Source: a virus | Length of the DNA stretch: 22,153 nt | Reading direction: 5' to 3' (one strand) | IMG/VR virus record: IMGVR_UViG_3300033064_000349 | Span: 1-22,153 of that record | Part shown: piece after piece, positions 17,801-22,153 of the stretch | How positions within the stretch are numbered: position 1 is the first letter of the stretch | How the letters are laid out: each line of letters opens with the position of its first letter | Translations under genes and position numbers: made by a program | Notes under the pieces: model-generated | The model's input: only the letters and a program-made list of their open reading frames with translations | The model's database searches: none | Told to the model about the DNA's origin: nothing

Positions 17801-18780
17801 ATACAAATTCTGCTGTATCTGAATACAACAAAAAGATAAGACAAGAGCTAGGTAGAACTGGAGACTTACAAAAAGATGATGTGATCATGGGTTATCTAGG
17901 ATATTCTAGTAAACAAATTGAAAAAGGTGATATTGCTAATAGTATTCAATACACTATAAAGAATATTCAAAAATATGATAGTGTTTATAGAATTACAGCA
18001 ACTTCTAAAAAGCTAGATAATCTTAGAGAGAAAGGAGTTCAACAAATTTATGAAAATTCCACAACAGGATATTATCAACTTAGTCCTAATGATGTATTTA
18101 CATTTTCTGATATTACATCTGCTGACATGATAACTAATAATAATAAAGTTAGTGAGTTGATGAAAGCAATATATGATGCTAAGACAAAAGCTATTGCTAG
18201 TGGATCTTCAAGAGACTGGGTTAATTTCTATGAAATAGTAGAGTTAGTATCCCAAGCAATGTCAAAAATTGATTTAGGTAGAGATTATATCTACGATCCT
18301 TCAACTAATAAAATGGAAAGATATAGTGCAGATAAATATTTTCAATTTAAAAAAGACTTTGCTGAAGTATATGTTGAGAAAGGAATTGATTTAGGTCATG
18401 CATTAACTATCCATAAGTCACAAGGATCTACCATTAAGAATGTATTCTTTGATGCAAACAGTCTTCCTAAAGGATCATCATCTAAATTATACAATGGTGA
18501 TACATTAATAGGAACAGAGAAACAATCGCTAATCTATGTAGGTATGTCTCGTACATCAAATTTATTAGCTATAAGTGATGATATATCAGAAAATTTTTAT
18601 AACTTGAAAACTTATGATCCTAGTCAAAACTTAAGTGGTCAATCTGTTAACGAACAATCTTATCGCTTAGCTGATAATAAAATATACAAGGCTAGTGAGA
18701 TCACTGTAGAGCTAATGGAGAAGATGGGATATAGTAATGACATTATTGGTCAATTCTTCAAAAAATTAAATGGATGTTAA
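11500..18780 (+). CDS. giant protein: RNA polymerase catalytic part, ASCH, AlkB, NADAR and SF1 helicase domains
   Basis: This is 2426 aa if started at ATG 11500, but the frame is open back to 11335, so the true N-terminus may be earlier or joined to the preceding protein. Domains in order: RNA polymerase with DFDID at 346-350 (to about 1130); a Thr/Pro/Glu-rich linker (about 1150-1178); an ASCH-like domain (about 1178-1297); an AlkB-like Fe(II)/2-oxoglutarate dioxygenase (1308-1534); a Pro/Thr linker; a NADAR/YbiA domain (1563-1711); a small unassigned domain (about 1715-1830); and an SF1 helicase (about 1865-2371). The C-terminal tail has no known fold. The ATG at 11500 follows ATTAAA, acceptable for Bacteroidota, but it would begin in the middle of a conserved-looking polymerase segment. 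It ends TAA 16 nt before the next gene. The domain set suggests transcription coupled to template unwinding and repair of modified bases. Confidence 0.9.
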   Translation: MFNGGYDYVVVKSGRKVGAEALHPLYKPNGEFNDEAFKNTVNIPWSAYGIQVENSYNKPKGQRLGSQPTKIVTSDMYSNGVAVSPEAEAAVKEHTEALEALYENGFDTLLNDLGIIDAGDEFIIEDKSILATTLRNEMLKQEMSENALASITINPITKEFEIPFEASTNYIQIKRIIYSMVEKRIYSPTMNGNSAVQVPVTMWEASGKGRSLVQKIGKNTYKPITKEAYEKLSDEDKADVVYTDDTLKFYEDAEGLRHSEILIPFPTHLQGLFDNKFPKMGEKEKMAEILKYLNKNAEQSLFGIGFRIPTDALHSMERFKIAGFLPSFMGNTVVVPSAITTKSGSDFDIDKLNMYLRSMYLDSDGEIKIFELKGSEEETKEYYGQVFDRLIQNKQDNIIEQLLRDSEVIDNEREQTLNDKLTKLDEEKATREKFERKAYRRALENRYYNAIDNILSMEDNFQRLISVTTTDDLIEISEEMDELRNDNEYDIINRVLDRNYMTGQRQAFVMGKAWVGIVAQHITGHSNGQKAGLYVNDEKFTMSLPHNTLGKYVSVSGLYDSDGNYISANLSQYMNAIVDIAKDPYIMKLIYSGQVVDIVMFLARAGVSPRNAALFLSQPIIRSFVEGADNNNKKISSLFSNSEVVSQQYDSFGTSYVAKQAAGDKFDMSQLTDAIKDYTADQTSLTDKQNAQQQLIFKEFIQIARATNGLTEITQSTNFDTTSFRSAEQLSRKQLKVEQQGLDPDVIPISSSVAVLENTHIGKLEEFLDLSNIALGTIFKFNTIEFREFIDSMINKFGINKYLSKDKYNKISEQLSASLLDYIIQSNTNMFVKELTSGPNSIAVKLEKARAANPNLQILQDLQIVPGKSKNAPSTVKLSVSKLDAAEENMYANMMRGLRDEASTRDLYNDLVKLSIVQGTYRTAASIKNIIPIEDYARMVTDSVKNANVDDSVKRFKQYAFFQRNNFRDVNITPQVTLKGIDLEKESTIDEFTGDIINKYSFPSIINEKLGRTVLRINKQFTKVAGAELIVIPAVLDIAGDKVNFQTGKSITPSDFARAATQDDNPYKYMYGYQLVKNTLTGQPLMIQTNPRYAPDYVYKIVNLYGDGRFTTEYPGFPVKSELENGTIKVTQEYTDDEVLALLKGQEIRQSVAETPVVEAPTAIDTTPEVEPTVSSIQQNFADGQGGRKMQPQFAGKSTMDLILSGDRTRTTRAQTDINRMINDYGLTKIEDLVGKIIPMTDKSGRVAQTRIIKVAPFTKEYQDATWQKEGWEKSVTDKLVGQYPYGIEFELVEPGQISTTSVEPKGQKVKEGIYVNQQALTKDEQIELFNYLKPYLESQASKTNKGTNASKMIGLGLRWDYKVNNPGKEAKNIPDVINPANKNKYGYYDTSINDQPLAPISDRFKELMEKATGVDMTNYDGAIINLYESNSFISSHNDVDESRSAIGYPVIGVNLGGTGNFAIESRDGDPKNLLLKDGTGYVFGVDGVNREVFHRTFPTPQDSFLPALTTQLDGKTYEPGSYRVTITMRRVMPLEPGMPTKPVIKTTQQTPAQPVTSPKTINIYAGTGENSELSNFANRPFEDKTEWKGLTFKSVEGAYQAAKIQLSDMFDKDDNLTKEGDVLLDKLQEASGAEAKALGRKVTGLNVREWDRVSSKVMKGLLLESFKQNPDALAKLLATGDAVLTHTQDKGNWGTEFPKLLMEVRSELRPNATSVTEKPIVNTVEYGGKKFIVEGTPDGGNLEVFFTKIDGSKGAELTSDKPLYRKVIVAFFAQNRPQDVVELTELQGSPKYLTTMDGRIVSLNPTSYGDVITSSDVISRVQAKLKEKENNALESLTPEDITSEVGEAKSMFSYKGTTIETAFDLTEGQTNALQELADFVQDNKDKFITLQGPAGTGKTSVIGYLQNYLGGKYNFIYMAPTHAATAELAFATVKTGNKTLPMTVASGFSTRSIGGRVVKAMTRKLLKKLALRNNVIVIDEVSMLNSATLDIVKGAIGSEDVKIIFMGDISQIPEVDQRNPATKQVSRAFNEFNQVKLTEVKRTSDNDILEVLTAVRNNINNKIPKVDNTDALRYLKVTDFNRQLAESVEKNPEETMLIAYTNSAVSEYNKKIRQELGRTGDLQKDDVIMGYLGYSSKQIEKGDIANSIQYTIKNIQKYDSVYRITATSKKLDNLREKGVQQIYENSTTGYYQLSPNDVFTFSDITSADMITNNNKVSELMKAIYDAKTKAIASGSSRDWVNFYEIVELVSQAMSKIDLGRDYIYDPSTNKMERYSADKYFQFKKDFAEVYVEKGIDLGHALTIHKSQGSTIKNVFFDANSLPKGSSSKLYNGDTLIGTEKQSLIYVGMSRTSNLLAISDDISENFYNLKTYDPSQNLSGQSVNEQSYRLADNKIYKASEITVELMEKMGYSNDIIGQFFKKLNGC
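15031..15390 (+). other. ASCH-like (PUA-fold) domain
   Basis: Residues about 1178-1297 contain QPQFAGKSTMDLILSGDRTR, followed by TTRAQ, VGKIIPMTDKSG and RIIKVAPFT. This matches the ASCH pattern of an L-I-L-S-G-x-K/R-T-x-T-x-R helix and a beta-barrel that binds RNA or modified nucleosides. The role here is inferred to be nucleic-acid or modified-base recognition. It follows a flexible linker, so it is a separate module from the polymerase. Confidence 0.6.
15421..16101 (+). other. AlkB-like Fe(II)/2-oxoglutarate dioxygenase domain
   Basis: Residues 1308-1534 carry the iron-binding triad H1437-x-D1439 (SSHNDVDES) and H1495 (REVFHRTFP), with a 2-oxoglutarate-binding Arg in YRVTITMRR (R1524; R1530 and R1531 also candidates). 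YDGAIINLYESNSFISSHND matches the AlkB segment leading to HxD. AlkB enzymes oxidatively remove alkyl groups from bases in DNA or RNA. All expected catalytic residues are present, so the domain is probably active. Confidence 0.82.
16186..16632 (+). other. NADAR (YbiA/DUF1768-like) domain
   Basis: Residues 1563-1711 have the NADAR order of motifs: NIYAGTGENSELSNF at the start, GLTFKSVEGAYQAAK, WDRVSSKVMKGLLLESF, LLATGDAVLTHTQ and then GNWGTEFPKLLMEVR. NADAR enzymes hydrolyse N-glycosidic bonds. Some act on riboflavin-pathway intermediates, and others remove ADP-ribose from guanine in DNA, countering DarT1-type toxins. Its length is normal for a stand-alone NADAR domain and the key motifs look intact. 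Confidence 0.85.
17092..18612 (+). other. SF1 (Dda/RecD/Pif1-like) helicase domain
   Basis: The motifs are complete: Q-motif-like LTEGQTNAL (about 1865), Walker A GPAGTGKT (1893-1900, K1899), Walker B VIDEVS (D1980, E1981), motif III MGDISQIPE (D2009), motif IV-like MLIAYTNSAVSEYN, motif V HALTIHKSQGST (2300-2311) and motif VI YVGMSRT (R2351). An insertion of roughly 200 residues lies between motifs IV and V. The set fits a 5'-3' SF1B helicase such as Dda or RecD2. Fusion to the polymerase-containing protein suggests DNA unwinding during early transcription or genome entry. Confidence 0.9.
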
Positions 18781-18781
18781 A

Positions 18782-18793
18782 TAATAATAATAA
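18782..18793 (+). other. four tandem TAA triplets ahead of the next start codon
   Basis: The stop of the helicase protein runs into a TAA-AT repeat. Read in the frame of the next gene, the codons at 18782-18793 are TAA four times, then CTG, then the ATG at 18797. The stretch also gives the A-rich, unstructured leader favoured at Bacteroidota start codons. It may simply be a low-complexity leader. Confidence 0.5.
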
Positions 18794-18796
18794 CTG

Positions 18797-21700
18797 ATGT
18801 CAACTTGCCCTAACAAATCATTATCGGAATGGAAAGAACTTGTAGCAAGCAGAGGTGAATCCGCTGCTTATTACTTGTGGTATAAGAATGATGGTAATAT
18901 TTCAGACCTTATAAAACCAAAAGGAGTATCAGAGTCTAGTAAGGTTTCTGTAATTAATGATTTTTTAAATCGTATAGGGGTTGATATTGAATCAGTTGAT
19001 ACGATTGTTGTAGATGGCGTTAAGCAAGATGCCACAGGTGTTGCGTTGATTGCACAGAAACTTATTCAGATTGTTAATGGTAAAGAAGATGTAACTCTTC
19101 CAGAAGAAGCTATGCACTTTGCTGTAGAGATTATTAAACAAAAGAATCCTGCATTATATAAAAAACTATTGGGTGAAATCAATAGCTATGAAATTTATAA
19201 TCAAGTAGTTAAACAATACGGCACTCGTCCAGATTATCAAACTCCTGATGGTAAGCCTGATATTTTAAAATTAAAAGAAGAGGCTATAGCTAAGGTATTA
19301 GCTTCTACTTTAAATAACAAGATTGATAATACAGAACAATTTACAGAGAATCCTGTACAGTCTATGTCTATGTGGCAGAGGATTAAAGATTTCTTAAGAG
19401 ATTTATTTTCTACATCTGGATTTGATCAAGCTGCGATGAGTATAATCAATGGTGACTTCCAAGGAACAGTTGAAGACATACGAGCTAATTTTCCTTCTGT
19501 ATTCTATCAGTTAGATGTGAAGAATGCTGTAGACGAAGCTTATGATAAAGTTGTTGCAGTTGATAAGGATATGGAAGTAATTAAAGATTCACCTGATTAC
19601 AATCCTGAAACAGGACAAGGAAAGAAACGTCATTATTTATACAAAGGTGAAGAAGTTGCTACATCTGTAACATCATTGATTTCTGATGGAGATAGGTTTA
19701 AAGGAAGAAGTGCTGAAGATAAAAAACAAGATACTGACAAAATGCTTTGGGGATCAGAGGGTCATAACTTTATAGAGTATTATGCTAAGACTAATCTACT
19801 TGATGAGAACGGATATATTCTTGATGAGTTTAAAGATGATCCCATCACTACACAACTTAATCCAAATGTTCAGCAAGTTCTTAAAAAATATATAAGAGAT
19901 TTAATATTAGGATATAAAATTGCTGATGCTCAGCGTACAGATGGTGCTAAGACTCGGATATTAGTTGAAGTTATGGTAGTTAATACCAAGAAAAAAGGAA
20001 TGGTAGCATCTACAATTGACTTTATGGCACTTATTCCAGACGATGTTGTTGGTGTTAAAGTAGATACATTAGACTGGAAATTTACAAATATTGATAAATC
20101 CAAAGATCAAGACATTCCATGGTACAAAAGAGGTAAATGGAATGATCAAATGAAGGAGTATGTTATAATGTACTTAACTGATTTGTATGGATTTAATAGT
20201 AAACAAATGGGTAAATCAAGAATGATCCCGTTCACCGCAAATTATATATATGTAAATCCACAAGATAAAAAAAATAGTCGTCTATACTTAGGATCTGTTG
20301 AAGCAGGTGATGCAGATAGTGCAAGAGAACAAAATATATATTTACTTGCTGTACCTACAGAATCTGAATCTACAGGTAATGTAAAGATTGATGAATTATT
20401 AACTGCATTACGTATTCAATATAATAAGTTATATCAATCATCACCAATTGGAGATAAGCAAATAGCTGAGAAGAGTATTCAGTTGAATCAATTAGCTATA
20501 GCTATTCGTTCCTTACATGTTAGATTAGATTTTTCTCCACTAGCTATGTCTGGCGCAAACTACATTAGTGATGTATCAAATGTATTAAAGAACTTTGAAG
20601 GTATTGATTATGAAAATTTAACTTCTGAAGAGATCAATTCAAAACTAGAAGAGCTTATTGGATATGAGAATGCTATTGGTAAGTACACTAGACTAGATGA
20701 TATATTCCTTTCTAAGTTTGATGAAAACGAATTAGATGCTGAAGCACAAGCAGAATTAAATAAACTAAGAGGATTAACTAGAGAAACATATGACGTGTTG
20801 AAAAAAATCAAACGTCTATATGATGACTACACAGTTTACTTAGCTCTTAAGATGGAGGTTGTTGCGGAAGATGAGAAAGAAGATGTACTACAAGCAGAGC
20901 TTGAGATTCCTGGATTAGTTAAATCTTTCTTAGAAGCATCTAAACTTGGTTCTGTAATTATTCGCTTAGCTTCTAATTTAATCATGCGAGCTAGAAGTTT
21001 ATCTAGAATTAAAGCAAATCGTGTAATCAATGAATTTACTAAACTATTAAACTCTGTAGAAGAAGAAGCTAAGCGTTCTGGTAAAACTGCATTTGATTTA
21101 ATTGGTAGTGCCGAAGGAGGAAACTTACGATTAGTTAATGAACTATCTGCTGACTTTTGGAAACAATATGATGCGGCTATTACTGATAAAGATAAAAAGT
21201 TTCTATTAGATAACTTAGATAGAGATAAATACAATGAGTTAGCTAAAGCTTATTTAAAAACTAATATTGAATCTATTATTAGTAAGAAGCATAATGATAA
21301 TCCTAATATAGATGATTTAATTAAACAGTCTAAGATTTCTACATTAAGAAGAAGTGTAGATATTGAGAATGATGAATTTAATGGGTTTAATGATTATCAC
21401 TTTAAAAAGTTTTATTTACAAACAGTAAACCGTGATAAGTGGTATTCATCAGATTATACTAAATTACAACAAAGTCCTAATGCATTAAAACTTTGGGAGT
21501 TTATGCGTAGTCTTAATCAAAAAGCTAAGGATATGGGATATCTTTCTAAGAAAGAAAAACTATCATTCTTTCCATTAATTGAAGCATCTTTTATTACAAA
21601 AGCTGCTCAGTCAGGTGATATTGTAAAAGAGGGAATGGACTTCTTTAAGAGTATGTATCAATTACATTCTGAAGAAGAACAGAAGTATTCTAAATTAGAT

Positions 21701-22153
21701 CCTGAAACAAACAAACTAAAAAGACAAATTCCTATATTCTTTACTAATAAGAATAAAGAAGTAACAAAACTATCTAAGGATTTGAATAAGGTGGGTATTA
21801 TGTGGATTAAATCTTTGATGGAATACGAAACATCTAAAGACTTAGAAACAACATTACACATCTTACATAAAGTTGAAGAGGGTAAAGGTTTACTTATTAC
21901 AGATGAAAACAATAGACTTGTAAGAGATTCTGCAGGCGTACCAAAGGTTGATATTAATAATAAAAAGAATGCTGATATATTAAAAACAATGATAGATGAT
22001 CACATCTATGGTTTACAAGAGAATGAAAACTCTTGGGGTAATATTCAGATTGCAAAAATTGCTACAAAGGTTGCAGGAAGTGATGAGGAGAAACAACAAA
22101 CTTTAAAACTTAATACAAAGAAGATTGTAAATACAATGAATAGTTATATTCAA
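18797..22153 (+). CDS. giant protein with degenerate zincin motif and RecB-type PD-(D/E)XK nuclease (3' end beyond window)
   Basis: The frame is open from ATG 18797 to the window end (1119 codons seen, no stop), so this is an incomplete gene. The start follows the previous stop by 16 nt. Residues about 97-190 contain LPEEAMHFAVE (EEAMH at 103-107) and then KLKEEAIAKVLA, a zincin-like layout lacking the first His of HExxH. Residues about 315-460 are a RecB/Cas4-type nuclease: H323 (SEGHNFIEYY), E391 (LVEVMVV), D408 (STIDFMAL), D426-W-K428 (DTLDWKF) and Q451/Y455 (QMKEY), the complete H-E-D-DxK-QxxxY pattern. The rest (about 550-1119) looks mainly alpha-helical and charged, with no recognised domain. 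Context makes it another likely virion or early protein of the polymerase block. The nuclease could degrade or process host or phage DNA; the substrate is unknown. Confidence 0.88.
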   Translation, partial: MSTCPNKSLSEWKELVASRGESAAYYLWYKNDGNISDLIKPKGVSESSKVSVINDFLNRIGVDIESVDTIVVDGVKQDATGVALIAQKLIQIVNGKEDVTLPEEAMHFAVEIIKQKNPALYKKLLGEINSYEIYNQVVKQYGTRPDYQTPDGKPDILKLKEEAIAKVLASTLNNKIDNTEQFTENPVQSMSMWQRIKDFLRDLFSTSGFDQAAMSIINGDFQGTVEDIRANFPSVFYQLDVKNAVDEAYDKVVAVDKDMEVIKDSPDYNPETGQGKKRHYLYKGEEVATSVTSLISDGDRFKGRSAEDKKQDTDKMLWGSEGHNFIEYYAKTNLLDENGYILDEFKDDPITTQLNPNVQQVLKKYIRDLILGYKIADAQRTDGAKTRILVEVMVVNTKKKGMVASTIDFMALIPDDVVGVKVDTLDWKFTNIDKSKDQDIPWYKRGKWNDQMKEYVIMYLTDLYGFNSKQMGKSRMIPFTANYIYVNPQDKKNSRLYLGSVEAGDADSAREQNIYLLAVPTESESTGNVKIDELLTALRIQYNKLYQSSPIGDKQIAEKSIQLNQLAIAIRSLHVRLDFSPLAMSGANYISDVSNVLKNFEGIDYENLTSEEINSKLEELIGYENAIGKYTRLDDIFLSKFDENELDAEAQAELNKLRGLTRETYDVLKKIKRLYDDYTVYLALKMEVVAEDEKEDVLQAELEIPGLVKSFLEASKLGSVIIRLASNLIMRARSLSRIKANRVINEFTKLLNSVEEEAKRSGKTAFDLIGSAEGGNLRLVNELSADFWKQYDAAITDKDKKFLLDNLDRDKYNELAKAYLKTNIESIISKKHNDNPNIDDLIKQSKISTLRRSVDIENDEFNGFNDYHFKKFYLQTVNRDKWYSSDYTKLQQSPNALKLWEFMRSLNQKAKDMGYLSKKEKLSFFPLIEASFITKAAQSGDIVKEGMDFFKSMYQLHSEEEQKYSKLDPETNKLKRQIPIFFTNKNKEVTKLSKDLNKVGIMWIKSLMEYETSKDLETTLHILHKVEEGKGLLITDENNRLVRDSAGVPKVDINNKKNADILKTMIDDHIYGLQENENSWGNIQIAKIATKVAGSDEEKQQTLKLNTKKIVNTMNSYIQ

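Larger units (their letters stand above)
3307..18780 (+). other. single reading frame of 5158 codons interrupted once by TAA
   Basis: The two giant ORFs share one frame. The 55 codons between the TAA (11332-11334) and the ATG at 11500 are open, use ordinary codons for this locus and read as folded protein (for example PDYVIDVLKPVVTG and YIDLVLDKYSQLPLYY). They contain no ATG, GTG or TTG. All the other gene junctions seen here have the next ATG within 16 nt of the stop or overlapping it. The ancestral or functional product is therefore probably one protein of about 5157 residues, or two parts produced by an unusual mechanism. Confidence 0.7.

Noticed and set aside
3307-18780. Stop-codon reassignment (TAG or TGA to amino acid) as in some crAss-like phages
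   Set aside because: The long frames contain no in-frame TAG or TGA and all visible gene ends use TAA. One TAA in over 5000 codons is not evidence for a recoded TAA.
1111-21912. Numerous antisense open frames of 60-130 codons
   Set aside because: All lie opposite well-supported + strand genes, have unlikely compositions (Ser/Leu-rich shadows) and no recognisable domains or spacing.
1-22153. tRNA genes, CRISPR arrays, insertion sequences, long repeats
   Set aside because: None recognised on either strand by eye; the window is almost completely filled by + strand coding sequence.

Overview
The window looks like part of a crAss-like phage (tailed dsDNA phage of Bacteroidota). The identification rests on a DFDID catalytic loop in a giant protein, in the sequence setting typical of crAss-like virion RNA polymerases (known from Cellulophaga phage phi14:2 gp66). 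Supporting signs are giant same-strand genes in AT-rich DNA with almost no intergenic space, a zincin-like domain upstream of the polymerase, and a promoter matching the Bacteroidota pattern TTTG-19 bp-TAnnTTTG. All genes are on the + strand and all stops seen are TAA. The giant frames contain no in-frame TAG or TGA, so the TAG or TGA reassignment known in some crAss-like phages is not seen here.

Layout: (1) 2-94, the 3' end of an upstream gene. (2) 95-182, the only real intergenic gap, with an imperfect hairpin and a promoter. (3) 183-803, a GIY-YIG homing endonuclease whose first five residues copy the start of the next gene. (4) 803-3298, an 831-aa probable internal virion (cargo) protein. 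(5) 3307-11334, a 2675-aa protein with glycine-rich hydrophobic segments near its N-terminus, Pro-rich linkers, a zincin-like domain and the first part of the RNA polymerase. (6) After one in-frame TAA the same frame stays open to 18780. This second part holds the polymerase active site, then ASCH-like, AlkB-like dioxygenase and NADAR domains and an SF1 helicase. (7) 18797 to the window end, a further giant gene, incomplete at its 3' end, with a degenerate zincin-like motif and a clear RecB-type PD-(D/E)XK nuclease.

Reading: the block appears to encode proteins packaged in the virion and delivered with the genome, namely an RNA polymerase physically linked to a helicase and to nucleic-acid repair or de-modification domains. 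The points most worth following are the single TAA that cuts the polymerase core, the ASCH/AlkB/NADAR/helicase cassette fused to the polymerase (a possible virion-delivered counter-defence and early-transcription machine), and the endonuclease insertion that seems to have taken over the promoter and first codons of the structural gene while leaving that gene a recoded start.
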